From UKL13-2 sp040006575 (lineage in GTDB: Bacteria; Pseudomonadota; Gammaproteobacteria; Burkholderiales; Usitatibacteraceae), in the NCBI GenBank assembly GCA_040006575.1, contig JBDTWS010000001.1:17288-81287 (forward strand): DNA of 64,000 nucleotides, written 5' to 3'. A program made the translations under genes and the position numbers. The notes below the pieces were generated by a model. The model had not been told where the DNA came from. It ran no database searches and worked only from the letters and a program-made list of their open reading frames with translations. Position 1 is the first letter of the stretch; each line of letters starts with the position of its first letter. Of this stretch, positions 15,998-25,272 are shown one piece after another.

Positions 15998-17968
15998 GTG
16001 CGCTACGGATTCCAGTTCATTTCGATTCGCTCCACCACGGTGGTCGCCGTTTGTTCGGCATTGCTGGCGGCCTGCGGCGGTGGCGGCGGCGGGAACACGG
16101 CCGACATCACGCCACGGGTCGATCCTCCCGTGACGGTCGCGACTGGCCCGGATAATTTCCTGTTGTTCCCCAATCCGCAGGTGCAGGCCGACGGCACCAT
16201 GCAGACCAACACCGCGACCTACCAGCAGGCCTACTATGCGGCGATCGATCCCACCAATGCACGCGACACGCTGGCGAAGTGGAAAGCGGCCAACGGTTTC
16301 GATACCGGCAGCGGGTCGCAAATCACCGTGGTCTTCGGCGACAAGAAAGACCTGGGCTATGGCCGGCGCATGAACGCGCGTCGCAATGCCGATGGCACGC
16401 TGGCATTTTTTGTCGAGAACTACCTGATCAAGGTGAATGGCGTTTACGGCTATTCGACACTGAACCTCGACGCCGCCGTGGTTCGCGACACGCAGTGGAT
16501 GGTCGGTATCAACGCCATCGAATTCAGTCCCGGCCCGAATGGCGGTGCGGCATTTCCAAAGTTCTATAACTTCAATGCCGTCACCGGCGTGCGTGCAACC
16601 TTCGTCGATCTTGACGGGCGCGGGGACAAGGCCATGCCCGGCCCCTGCATCTCATGCCACGGTGGGCGCGGCGACGCGCTGACCCCGCCGGACGCCACCG
16701 GCAAGCCGCGATTCAACCTGGTGCAGAACGGCGTATCGCAGGCACGCGGCGACGTGCAGGCGCACATGCATCCGTTTGAACTGGACGCATTCGACTTCTC
16801 CGCCAGCGCGGGTTTCACCCGTGCCGACCAGGAAGCGGCGATAAAGACCATCAACAAATGGATTCTGTGCAGCTACCCCATCGCCACAGCTTCCAGCGCA
16901 CCCGAAGACGCGTGCCGCCGGCCTGCCGGTCCCGCTGAATGGCAAGGAACGGCAGCTGACCTGATCAAGACCGCGTACGGCGGCGACGGCATGCCCAATG
17001 CAACCTGGGACGACACTTATGTGCCGACGTCATGGGTGACGGCCGGACAGACCTCGCTGTACAAGGACGTAGTCGCGCCCTCCTGCCGCACCTGCCACCT
17101 GATGCGCGGCACGGCCTTGCAGTCCGACCTCGATTTCAACAGCTACGATAAATTCCAGGGCTACGCGGACCGCATCAAGGCGCACATCATCGATCGCGGC
17201 AACATGCCGCTCGCGAAAATTGTTTACGATGCTTACTACAATTCGTCGCGCCCAGAGACCATGGCCACGTTCCTGCAGGCGCAAGGCTTTACGGCGAAAT
17301 CGAGCACCGGCCTGGCGCTTCGTCCCGGACGCCCGATTGCAGACCCAGGCCCATCGCGCGTCGTGAAACAAGGCGCGACGACGATCTCCGGCACGGGCAG
17401 CCTCTACGCCAACGGCTACCAATGGACGCTGGTATCCGGTCCGGCGGGAGGTGCCACGCTGGCCAATGCAACTTCATCGCAGGTCACGTTCACGGCCACG
17501 CAGGACGGCACTTACGTACTGCAACTTATTGCCAGCAACGGCTCGGTCCAGAGCACTCCCGTGCAGGCGACCGTGGTGGTGAATAACGCATTGTCACCTG
17601 CCCCGGCGGCCATACGCTTCGCCGACATCAAGACCGTGCTGCAATCCAGCAGCGCGGGTTGTACGGCGGCAGGTTGTCATAGCGTGGGTGGCGGTACAAC
17701 AGCGACCGCGCCGGTGCTCTACACCAGCGTCGATCGCAATGGCGATGGCAACATTGATGCTACCGATGACCAGTGGTTCTACGCCGAGGTGCGCAGCCGT
17801 ATCAACTTTACCGACGTCATATCCAGCTCGCTGCTGCGCAAGCCATCGAACCATCATCACAGTGGATTGCTGCGCCCCGGCTTCGACAGCACCGCCGCAC
17901 CGGGAAACAGTGCGCGAGCCAGCTATGACATGTTCCAGAACTGGATCCTGAACGGCGCGCCGCAATAA
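15998..17968 (+). CDS. Multiheme-motif outer-membrane lipoprotein
   Basis: GTG 15998 is preceded by AGAGGAG. The 656-aa product has a lipoprotein signal with lipobox LLAAC followed by a glycine run. Heme motifs are CISCH (16646-16660), CRTCH (17084-17098) and a wider C-x4-CH form, CTAAGCH (17660-17680). Between the second and third lies a PKD-like beta domain (about residues 450-530; SGTGSLYANGYQW). Near the C-terminus a calcium-loop-like DRNGDGNIDATDD is visible. The gap of 11 bases from the autotransporter stop indicates one operon and suggests the lipoprotein works with the heme-bearing barrel protein at the outer membrane, perhaps in electron transfer. That role is inference. Cysteines outside the heme motifs (CSYP, EDAC) may form a disulfide. 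Confidence 0.85.
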   Translation: MRYGFQFISIRSTTVVAVCSALLAACGGGGGGNTADITPRVDPPVTVATGPDNFLLFPNPQVQADGTMQTNTATYQQAYYAAIDPTNARDTLAKWKAANGFDTGSGSQITVVFGDKKDLGYGRRMNARRNADGTLAFFVENYLIKVNGVYGYSTLNLDAAVVRDTQWMVGINAIEFSPGPNGGAAFPKFYNFNAVTGVRATFVDLDGRGDKAMPGPCISCHGGRGDALTPPDATGKPRFNLVQNGVSQARGDVQAHMHPFELDAFDFSASAGFTRADQEAAIKTINKWILCSYPIATASSAPEDACRRPAGPAEWQGTAADLIKTAYGGDGMPNATWDDTYVPTSWVTAGQTSLYKDVVAPSCRTCHLMRGTALQSDLDFNSYDKFQGYADRIKAHIIDRGNMPLAKIVYDAYYNSSRPETMATFLQAQGFTAKSSTGLALRPGRPIADPGPSRVVKQGATTISGTGSLYANGYQWTLVSGPAGGATLANATSSQVTFTATQDGTYVLQLIASNGSVQSTPVQATVVVNNALSPAPAAIRFADIKTVLQSSSAGCTAAGCHSVGGGTTATAPVLYTSVDRNGDGNIDATDDQWFYAEVRSRINFTDVISSSLLRKPSNHHHSGLLRPGFDSTAAPGNSARASYDMFQNWILNGAPQ

Positions 17969-17993
17969 GCACCTCACCCCGGCGCACACCGAT

Positions 17994-18029
17994 AAAAAAA
18001 CGGCGGGCATTTTTGCCCGCCGTTTTTTT
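17994..18029. terminator. Bidirectional Rho-independent terminator
   Basis: Perfect 16-bp stem (AAAAAAACGGCGGGCA paired with its complement) around a four-T loop, with an A run on one side and a T run on the other. It lies 25 bases after the heme lipoprotein and can also end the convergent FecR gene that stops at 18094. Confidence 0.95.
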
Positions 18030-18093
18030 ATGGCTGAATTGCCTGAAGAGTTACTCCCCTGAAGTCCGTTGTCGACTTCCGTACATCAGCGCA

Positions 18094-18828
18094 TCAATAA
18101 TTCCTGCGTGGTGCCGTATAGGCATCGTTCGGGAAAATGAACGGCGGTGTACGACCCACCAGCGTCTCAATCAGCGCGAGTTCAAGATCGGTGTGATTGA
18201 TGAACGGTGCGTTGCGAATATTCTTGCCCTTGCCGCCGTCTTGCACGATGTACACCGGCCGGTCGTGCTGCTTGGCGAAGATGTTTTCTTTGCTTTCGGG
18301 GTCGGCATTGGACTCGACTTCCGTCGCGCCGTAGCAGGTACAGAAATATGTCTGGTCAGGTTCCGCTTCCATATAGAAACCGGTGCCGCGGATACCGACG
18401 GTGGCAGTCGCCGTGCGCACACGCATCGGCGTGTTGCGCGAGACCGACAGCAGCGCGCCGGACAGCATGCGCAGGCCGGACAGGATCAGTGATTCTTCCT
18501 TCTTTTCCGATTCGATAATCACGTTGCTGCCGCCGCGAAGGATCATTGCGTTGGTATTGACGACGAACACCAGCTCGCTGTCCTTGCCCGTCTTGACGGT
18601 ATCGCCCGGCCGGATGACGGTTTCGAGATTGGCGGGTTTGTCGTTGACTGTCGCGGTGCCGGAAATACGGTAAATCGACTGCTTGGGCGGCAAGCGTGCA
18701 GGCCTGCTGCCAAAAATATTGGCGACCTGCGCCTCGGCGGCCGGAATGCCTGAGGAAAGTACGCCTGCAGACAACGCCTGGATCAAAAGCCGGCGTCTTG
18801 GATCATCGGCTTCGTCGTGATTGCTCAT
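18094..18828 (-). CDS. FecR-domain protein with Tat-type signal
   Basis: ATG 18828 is preceded by GGGAGCA and gives 244 aa. The N-terminus carries DPRRRLLIQALSAG followed by a hydrophobic stretch and a cleavage-like AEA, a plausible twin-arginine signal. A FecR-type beta domain follows (ISGTATVNDKPANLETVIRP, GDTVKTGKDSELVF, then VRTATATVGIRGTGFYME), ending with a short region containing FCTCYG. There is no transmembrane anti-sigma part and no sigma factor next door, so this is a stand-alone periplasmic FecR protein rather than a FecI/FecR pair. It is divergent from the CHASE2 adenylate cyclase at 19378, which suggests it may feed that sensor's periplasmic domain. The ligand is unknown. Confidence 0.85.
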   Translation of the reverse strand: MSNHDEADDPRRRLLIQALSAGVLSSGIPAAEAQVANIFGSRPARLPPKQSIYRISGTATVNDKPANLETVIRPGDTVKTGKDSELVFVVNTNAMILRGGSNVIIESEKKEESLILSGLRMLSGALLSVSRNTPMRVRTATATVGIRGTGFYMEAEPDQTYFCTCYGATEVESNADPESKENIFAKQHDRPVYIVQDGGKGKNIRNAPFINHTDLELALIETLVGRTPPFIFPNDAYTAPRRNY

Positions 18829-19377
18829 GTTGTTTTGCTCCCTATGGTGATGTGCTGTGTACGGCAGTACCGGCACGTCGGATTCATGGCCGATATTATC
18901 ACGATGGTAGGGGCGCTGGTTTCATTTGGCGCCGGTTTCACGGGTTGTTCCCCATAGCGAAAACCCATCAAGAACGAGCACTGTCGTGCCTTCCAGGCAA
19001 CTTTTGCCCTGCGCGCCGCTACAGTGCTGGTGTTAATGTGCGTAGTCCGCACAACCCGCCCTCCCCTGAACAGGGGACGAACCAATCGGGGGATGGCGGC
19101 TTTGGAGTAAACTCGGACCCAATGTTCGCGTGCCACGAACAGTGCCGCGCAGGCATCGAAGCATGGGACAAAGCCGGGGCATCGAAACAACTTGTCAACA
19201 ACACGAAAAAGGTTGGCGTAACAACGGTCAAGTAAAGTGAGTCACACATCAAAGCACGCCGCTACGAAAAACAAATACGCTGGCAACCGACTGATTGCAT
19301 TCGCGCTAGGGAGGCACGATAGATGCTGAACAGAACTGAGATTGGCTGTGACAAGGGGAAATCCACCAACGGCCGCG
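18829..19377. promoter_or_regulatory. Divergent intergenic region between FecR gene and CHASE2 cyclase
   Basis: About 550 bases without a convincing gene. It contains a probable decayed copy of the dispersed palindromic repeat (18974-19034) and must hold promoters for the divergent genes on either side. Open frames across it, such as 18696-19235 on the plus strand, overlap the FecR coding start and look like chance. Confidence 0.45.
18974..19034 (+). repeat. Probable diverged copy of the dispersed palindromic repeat
   Basis: Shares the core CTTCCAGGC, then TGCCCTG, then CGCGCCG and GTGCTGG in the same order and nearly the same spacing as the 54815 copy read in reverse. Outer arms AGCACTGT (18978-18985) and ACAGTGCT (19021-19028) are perfect inverted repeats, and an inner hairpin (AGGCAA/TTGCCCT with one bulge) is kept. 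The usual AAACTCCA ends are lost. Confidence 0.55.
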
Positions 19378-21681
19378 ATGTCCATTTCATCAACCGTGAA
19401 TGCGTCCATGGATAAGCTAACCGCGCTCTGGTCCCGGTATTTTTCCTCGATCAACGCGATCATCCGGGCCAGCCTCGGGCTCGCCATCGTCGCGTTGTTC
19501 GTCATCTATTACACCGTTGATGACGCCTATTTTTCCAAGGGCAGTTCGGTCACGCTCCTGCAGCGAATGGAACTGCAGTCATACGACATCCGCCTTCGCG
19601 CCACCACACCGGACAAGATCGATCCACGCGTCGTGATCATCGATATCGATGAAAAGAGCCTGGCGGCCGAGGGCCGCTGGCCATGGAGCCGCGACAAGTT
19701 GTCGCAGCTGCTGGTGCAAATGTTTGATACCTACAAGATCAAGGTAGTCGGCTGGGACGTGATCTTTGCTGAACCCGATCCGAGTTCGGGCCTGGGCAAA
19801 CTCGATGAATTATCGAAGACCGCATTCAAGGACAGTGCGGAATTCCAGGACACGCTGAAGCAGATCCGGCCCGCGCTGGATTTTGATTCGCGCTTCAGTG
19901 AGACCATCAAAAAATATCCCGTGGTCCTCGCCTTCGCCGGCAACAACCAGCGCGCCGGCCTCGAGCAAGTGAAGATCGGCCAGTTGCCGCCGCCCGCATT
20001 TACGGTCGCCTCGATCAAGCACCAGTTGCCGATGCTGACCATCGACGGCTATAGCGCCAACCTGCGCTCGCTGCAGGAATCGGCCTCGGCGACCGGGCAC
20101 ATCCTGCCGCTCATCGACTTCGACGGCGTGCTGCGCAAGATCCCGGTGTTCGTTCGTTTCGAGGACAGCTATTTTGAATCGCTGGCGATTGCGACCTATC
20201 GCACCTACCTCAACAATGAGCCGCTACAACTGGTGCTGCGCGAAGACGATGGTGAAAAATTCCGCCAGATCCGGCAATTGAAAATTCGCGACACGATCAT
20301 TCCGGTCGACGATGCCGGCGCTGCGCTGATTCCCTATAGAGGTACCAGCCCAATGTTCCGCTACATCTCAGCGACCGATGTGCTGCGGGGAAAACTGGCG
20401 CCCGGTGAACTCGATGGGAAAATTGCCTTCATCGGCACCTCGGCGCAGGGCCTGTTCGATCTGCGCAACACCCCCGTCGGTGCGGTCTACCCCGGCGTGG
20501 AAACCCACGCCAACATGGTCTCTGGATTCCTCGACAATTCGCTGAAACGCTATCCACGCTACGAACTGGCGATGAAAGCGCTAATCGTGCTGATCCTCGG
20601 CATTCCGCTGGCGCTGGCGCTGGTCAAGATGAATCCCATCTGGTCCACCGTGAGCGTGCTGGTCACGGCAGCCGTCTACACCGCCTTCAATTTTTACTGG
20701 TGGTCGGAAAACTACGTCATTCCGCTGGCGACACCGCTATTGATGCTGACCTTGCTGTACCTGCTGAACATGGCGTACGGCTTTTTTGTGGAAGCGCGCA
20801 CCAAGCGGCAGATCACCGGCATTTTCGGCACCTATGTGCCGAAGGAACTGGTGGCCGAGATGGCGCAAAATCCAGACGCCTATACCACCAAGGGCGAAAG
20901 CCGCGACATGACGGTGCTGTTCTCCGACGTGCGCAACTTCACCTCGATTTCGGAAGGCCTTTCGCCGACTGAATTGACCGGCATGATGAATGCCTATCTC
21001 AGCGCCATGACGGAAACAATCCAGCAGGATCGCGGCACCATCGACAAGTACATTGGTGACGCCATCATGGCATTCTGGGGTGCGCCGCTGAAGGACGAAA
21101 TGCACGCGGAACACGCGCTGCATTCTGCGCTGGCCATGCAGAAAAAAATCAAGGACATCGCACCCGACTTTATCAAGCGCGGCTGGCCAAAACTGGAAAT
21201 CGGCGTGGGCCTCAATTGCGGCACGATGAGCGTGGGAGACATGGGATCGTCGTTCCGCCGCGCCTATACGGTCATGGGTGACGCGGTCAACCTGGCCTCA
21301 CGTCTTGAAGGCCTGACCAAGGAGTATGGTGTCGGCATCCTGGTGTCGGAAAACATCGTCAATACCGTACCCAGCGTGATCTATCGCGAACTCGACCGGG
21401 TGCGCGTCAAAGGCAAGCTGGAGCCCATTTCGATTTACGAACCGGTGGGACTCAAGGGTGATATTTCCAACCAGTTGCTCGATGAAATCGATCGCTTCCA
21501 CCGCGCGCTGGAAAAATATCGCGAGCAGCGCTGGGATGATGCCGAACTGGTGCTGGTCAAGCTCGCACATGCTGACCCCGATCGCAAGGTCTACCAGGTC
21601 TACCTCGACCGTGTCGCTGACCTGCGTTCGCACCCGCCTGGCGCGAACTGGGACGGCGTATTTACCTTCACCACCAAGTAG
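19378..21681 (+). CDS. CHASE2-domain membrane adenylate cyclase (class III)
   Basis: The product converts ATP to cAMP. With ATG 19378 it is 767 aa; GTG 19348 and ATG 19408 are also possible and none has a good ribosome site. Layout: an N-terminal membrane segment (about residues 28-45), a long periplasmic CHASE2 domain (VVIIDIDEKSLAAEGRWPWSR, later VIFAEPDPSS and VETHANMVSGFL), three closely spaced membrane helices (about 400-475), then a cytoplasmic class III cyclase. Catalytic residues look complete: metal Asp in LFSDVRNF and in DKYIGDAIM, adenine-selecting Lys in DKYIGD, Thr at the partner position in YTVMGDAVN, and the Asn/Arg pair in NLASR. It is therefore expected to be an active adenylate cyclase. 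It is divergent from the FecR gene and is followed by a hairpin. Confidence 0.92.
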   Translation: MSISSTVNASMDKLTALWSRYFSSINAIIRASLGLAIVALFVIYYTVDDAYFSKGSSVTLLQRMELQSYDIRLRATTPDKIDPRVVIIDIDEKSLAAEGRWPWSRDKLSQLLVQMFDTYKIKVVGWDVIFAEPDPSSGLGKLDELSKTAFKDSAEFQDTLKQIRPALDFDSRFSETIKKYPVVLAFAGNNQRAGLEQVKIGQLPPPAFTVASIKHQLPMLTIDGYSANLRSLQESASATGHILPLIDFDGVLRKIPVFVRFEDSYFESLAIATYRTYLNNEPLQLVLREDDGEKFRQIRQLKIRDTIIPVDDAGAALIPYRGTSPMFRYISATDVLRGKLAPGELDGKIAFIGTSAQGLFDLRNTPVGAVYPGVETHANMVSGFLDNSLKRYPRYELAMKALIVLILGIPLALALVKMNPIWSTVSVLVTAAVYTAFNFYWWSENYVIPLATPLLMLTLLYLLNMAYGFFVEARTKRQITGIFGTYVPKELVAEMAQNPDAYTTKGESRDMTVLFSDVRNFTSISEGLSPTELTGMMNAYLSAMTETIQQDRGTIDKYIGDAIMAFWGAPLKDEMHAEHALHSALAMQKKIKDIAPDFIKRGWPKLEIGVGLNCGTMSVGDMGSSFRRAYTVMGDAVNLASRLEGLTKEYGVGILVSENIVNTVPSVIYRELDRVRVKGKLEPISIYEPVGLKGDISNQLLDEIDRFHRALEKYREQRWDDAELVLVKLAHADPDRKVYQVYLDRVADLRSHPPGANWDGVFTFTTK

Positions 21682-21708
21682 CCGATATCCCCATCTCCAC
21701 ACTCGTCC

Positions 21709-21735
21709 GGTTCCGCCTGGCCAACAGGCGGAACC
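21709..21735. terminator. Stem-loop after the adenylate cyclase gene
   Basis: Perfect 11-bp stem GGTTCCGCCTG / CAGGCGGAACC with loop GCCAA, 28 bases after the cyclase stop and 47 before the next start. There is no T run, so it may be a Rho-assisted terminator, a transcript-stabilising hairpin or an attenuator. Confidence 0.6.
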
Positions 21736-21781
21736 ACTCCAGCGAGTTGCATCTGACCCCGTTGCATTCCAGAGTATCGCG

Positions 21782-22825
21782 ATGATTTCCTATCCGCATG
21801 AAATACCGCCGGCCCCCGGCGAAGCCATTCGCGTTGCGGACGGCATTTTCTGGATTCGCATGCCGTTGCCGTTCGCGCTCGATCACATCAACTTGTGGTT
21901 GCTCGAAGACGAGGATGACGCCGGCCCCTGCTGGACGCTGGTCGATACCGGCTATGGTGTCGCCGCGACGCATGAATTGTGGGAACGTCATTTCAAGGAA
22001 ACGCTGCAGGGCGGGCGCGTCAAGCGCATCATCGTCACCCACTATCATCCCGACCACGTCGGCTGCGCATCGTGGCTGCACGAAAAGACCGACGCACCGG
22101 TATGGATGACGGCGGCGGAATATCTTTCCGCGCATGCAGCGGCGGAAGATTTTGCCGGTTTCGATCGCGAGAACTCCGAGCAATTGTTTACCGCGCATGG
22201 CCTCGCCAAAATGCGGCCGGATTTTGCCGAGGCACAAAAGGCCCGCTCGGGCGCATACAAGCGCGGTGTGCCGACGGTGCCCAAGCGTTATTTCCGCATC
22301 ATGGAAAACGACGTGATCCACATCGGCAAACGCGACTGGAAAATCATCACCGCTTTCGGCCACGCCCCTGAGCACGCGACACTTTTTTCAGCCGGTGACA
22401 ATATTCTCATTTCGGGTGACCAGGTACTGCCACGCATCACCACCAACGTCGGCGTGTGGGGAAACCAGCCTGAGGCGAATCCGCTGAAACAGTTCCTGGA
22501 AGGCATGAGCAAGTTCGATGCATTGCCGGCCGATACGCTGGTGCTGCCTTCACATGACCGCGTGTTTACCGGCCTGCATACGCGCACCGAGGAATTGCGT
22601 TCGCATCATGCCAAGCGCTTGGCGGAACTGGTGGCCGCCATCGACACGCCAAAGTGCGCGGCCGAAATCCTGCCGGTATTATTCCGCCGCCCGCTGAACG
22701 AACATCAACTGGTGTTTGCCATCGGTGAAGCCATCGCCCACCTGCACTATCTCTGGTACGCGGGCCGTGCCACCCGCACGCTGGATGCCGACGGCATCTA
22801 TCTGTTCCAGCGCCGCCAGACCTAG
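21782..22825 (+). CDS. Metallo-beta-lactamase-fold hydrolase
   Basis: 347-aa protein of the MBL superfamily (hydroxyacylglutathione-hydrolase-like branch). The metal motif THYHPDHVG is present near residue 98, preceded by TLVDTGYG. Further ligands fit the His of GHAPEHATLF, the Asp of ISGDQVLPRI and the His of PSHDRVF. A C-terminal helical part (about 270-345) resembles the extra domain found in many members of the family. The substrate cannot be told from sequence. It follows the cyclase on the same strand and its stop overlaps the stop of the convergent histidine kinase by four bases (CTAG). Confidence 0.88.
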   Translation: MISYPHEIPPAPGEAIRVADGIFWIRMPLPFALDHINLWLLEDEDDAGPCWTLVDTGYGVAATHELWERHFKETLQGGRVKRIIVTHYHPDHVGCASWLHEKTDAPVWMTAAEYLSAHAAAEDFAGFDRENSEQLFTAHGLAKMRPDFAEAQKARSGAYKRGVPTVPKRYFRIMENDVIHIGKRDWKIITAFGHAPEHATLFSAGDNILISGDQVLPRITTNVGVWGNQPEANPLKQFLEGMSKFDALPADTLVLPSHDRVFTGLHTRTEELRSHHAKRLAELVAAIDTPKCAAEILPVLFRRPLNEHQLVFAIGEAIAHLHYLWYAGRATRTLDADGIYLFQRRQT

Positions 22826-25257
22826 TCGGGCGCGCTGATCGCGTCAAACACCAGTGTGAAGGTGGTGCCGCGTTCGTCGCCTTCAAATGCGGCCACGCGG
22901 CTGTCAACGCTGATTGTGCCGTTGTGACGCTCGACCACCGTCTTGACGAATACCAGTCCCAGCCCGATGCCACCCTCTTCCGGCTGCGCGTCATGTTTCA
23001 GCCGCGTAAATCGCGTGAAAAGTTTCGGCATGTCGCCAGCCGCAATCCCGTAACCCTGGTCCGCAAAAGTGACGCGCCATTGCGCCGCATCCGCGACCAG
23101 GCCACAGAGAATGCGCGTTTCCGGCGGGCTGTATTTGACGGCATTGGACAGCAGGTTGGTGAAGGCACGCGTCAGCAGGTCGCGATCACCCTGCAGCCAC
23201 GCCTCCTCTTCCGCAAGCTCGACGTCAAGCTCCACACGGATTTTCTTGGCCGTTGCGATCGACCACGCTTCCTCACTGGCGTCGCGAAGAATCTCCACCA
23301 GGTCCATTGGCTCGAAATCCTTGGCGGTGACGCGTTCAGCTTTTGCCAACTGCAGGAAATCGTCCGCGAGGTTCAACGTGCGGCGTGCATAGCGGCCGAC
23401 CCGGTCGGTCAGCTTCGCGGTGGGCATCGCCTCCGGATCCTCCTTGTACATTTCGAGCAGTGTCAGGATCGACGCCTGGGGCGAACGCATGTCGTGCGAA
23501 AGGAAACGCAGCGCCTCATCGCGGCGGCGTTCGGATTCACGCAACGGGGAGATATCGGTGAGGATCAAAATGGAACCGGTCTGCGTGCCGCGCGCGGAAA
23601 ACGATGGCGCAATCTGTACCAGGTATTCACGGTCGCCGGGCCCCTTGGCCTCGAGGGATCGCGCGCTGGTTTCCTCATGCACGTCCATCCAGATATCGCG
23701 CCAGGTGCGCGGTGAATCATGGCGGAATACCTGCATCAATTCAAACAGGTCACGCCCTTCCAGTGCCCGGTCGGCAGGCCGCTCGCCTAGTGCTGTGCGC
23801 CGCCGTGAATGGAACAACCGGTCGGCGCTGGAATTCGCCAGCATGATGCGGCCCTCGGCATCGGTAATCAACGCGGCGGCGGGAAGGCTTTCCAAACTGT
23901 CCGCAACAAAGCGATTGAGGTTGCGCAAGCGCAATGCCGTCGATTGCACGGCGGCAATACGGTTCTCGATCACGTCGGGAATAAAAGACTTGAGGCTGGC
24001 GCGTGGAGATATGCTCTGCGCAATCTCCTGCGGCACGATGCTGGGCTCCTGCTCGAGGCGCGCAAGCTCCGCGTCGAAGTAGCGCTGCGTGGCTTCCAGC
24101 TTTCGCCAGCTCCACAGGGGATAGGCCAGCAACAGCGTCAGGAACGGTACCACAGGCGATAACCAGATGGCCTGGTAGCGGAACAGCAGCGCGGACGCAG
24201 TAAGCACTGCAAGGCAGCCTGCCGCGGTGATGGCCAGCGCCACGCGCGGCGTTAACCAGAGGTAACTGAACATGAGCATGGCCACTGTGATGGCGACCAG
24301 CACGATGGTCGCTGTCATCGATGCCAGCCGGATGTCGATCCCGTCACGCAACCCCTGCAAGATATTGGCCTGCACTTCAATGCCCGACATCGCGCGCGTG
24401 CCGCCGGACACCGGCGTCGGGTACTCATCGGTCATGCCGGTTGCGGTAACGCCGACCATCACGATCCGGTTCTTCAAGGCTGCATCAGGCACGTCACCAC
24501 GCAACACGTCGACGTACGAGAACGCCTTGAAATGCCCCGGTGGCCCGGCGAACGGGATGTGATACCAGTGATCGCGCACCCACGAGCGGCTGTTGAGCGG
24601 CTTGCGAGGATTTGCTTCGCCGGGCAGCGTCGATGCGTTGCGCCACGCCGCGGGTTCGGCAATTCGCAGTGCGGCGAGAGGCGAGACATCGTGCCTTGCC
24701 GCGCCAATGCCGCTTTGCAGGTAGCTGGTACGCAGCACGCCATCGGGATCCAGTTCCAGGCTCACGTGCGACAGGCTGGCGGCGCCGGCCGCGAATTCAG
24801 GTGCGGGCAGCGCTTCGCCGGTGGTCACCCCCTCCACCGCGTCCATGGTGATCGGCAATACGGTTTTTCCGTTGCGGCGGATAGCGTCCGCCAATACCTG
24901 GTCTCCATGGGGATCAGTGCGGTCGCGCTCGCTGAGGATGACATCCAGCACCACCACTTCCGCGCCGGCATCGGTGAGTCGGTTCAACAGCGTAGCGTGA
25001 ATGTTGCGCTTCCACGGCCAGCGCCCGATCTGTTTCAGGCTTTGTTCGTCGATGCCAATGATCGCGATGTCGGGCGCGGGCGGCCGTTCAAACAGGCTGA
25101 CGGCGGCGTCGTAGAGTGTCTGGTCCACGCGCCAGAACCATTCACCGCGCACCGCCAAAAGCGCCAGCAGCCACAGCGACAGCAGTATCACCAGCCATTC
25201 GCGAATGACCGGATGACGCAGCCGCGCGCTGAATCTCGACGGACCTGCGCTGCTCAC
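22822..25257 (-). CDS. CHASE2-domain sensor histidine kinase
   Basis: GTG 25257 start, 811 aa. Layout: one membrane helix near residues 20-37, periplasmic CHASE2 domain (IAIIGIDEQSLKQIGRWPWK, VVLDVILSERD, later GIEVQANILQGL), three membrane helices (about 310-385), a PAS-like segment (LITDAEGRIMLANSSADRLF), then the kinase core. The phospho-accepting His lies in RFLSHDMRSP; the N box is LLSNAVKYSP and the glycine boxes are ADQGYGI and GIGLGLVFV. It starts 15 bases after the LysM-FecR gene and shares its strand with the upstream response regulator at 27009, its likely partner. Its sensor domain is related in layout to the adenylate cyclase at 19378, so two outputs may read similar periplasmic signals. 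Confidence 0.92.
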   Translation of the reverse strand: MSSAGPSRFSARLRHPVIREWLVILLSLWLLALLAVRGEWFWRVDQTLYDAAVSLFERPPAPDIAIIGIDEQSLKQIGRWPWKRNIHATLLNRLTDAGAEVVVLDVILSERDRTDPHGDQVLADAIRRNGKTVLPITMDAVEGVTTGEALPAPEFAAGAASLSHVSLELDPDGVLRTSYLQSGIGAARHDVSPLAALRIAEPAAWRNASTLPGEANPRKPLNSRSWVRDHWYHIPFAGPPGHFKAFSYVDVLRGDVPDAALKNRIVMVGVTATGMTDEYPTPVSGGTRAMSGIEVQANILQGLRDGIDIRLASMTATIVLVAITVAMLMFSYLWLTPRVALAITAAGCLAVLTASALLFRYQAIWLSPVVPFLTLLLAYPLWSWRKLEATQRYFDAELARLEQEPSIVPQEIAQSISPRASLKSFIPDVIENRIAAVQSTALRLRNLNRFVADSLESLPAAALITDAEGRIMLANSSADRLFHSRRRTALGERPADRALEGRDLFELMQVFRHDSPRTWRDIWMDVHEETSARSLEAKGPGDREYLVQIAPSFSARGTQTGSILILTDISPLRESERRRDEALRFLSHDMRSPQASILTLLEMYKEDPEAMPTAKLTDRVGRYARRTLNLADDFLQLAKAERVTAKDFEPMDLVEILRDASEEAWSIATAKKIRVELDVELAEEEAWLQGDRDLLTRAFTNLLSNAVKYSPPETRILCGLVADAAQWRVTFADQGYGIAAGDMPKLFTRFTRLKHDAQPEEGGIGLGLVFVKTVVERHNGTISVDSRVAAFEGDERGTTFTLVFDAISAPD

Positions 25258-25272
25258 GATGGGCCCCTGCCG

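Noticed and set aside
18696..19235. Plus-strand frame of 179 codons over the FecR start and intergenic region
   Set aside because: Runs through the FecR coding start and the decayed palindrome; no ribosome site or domain.
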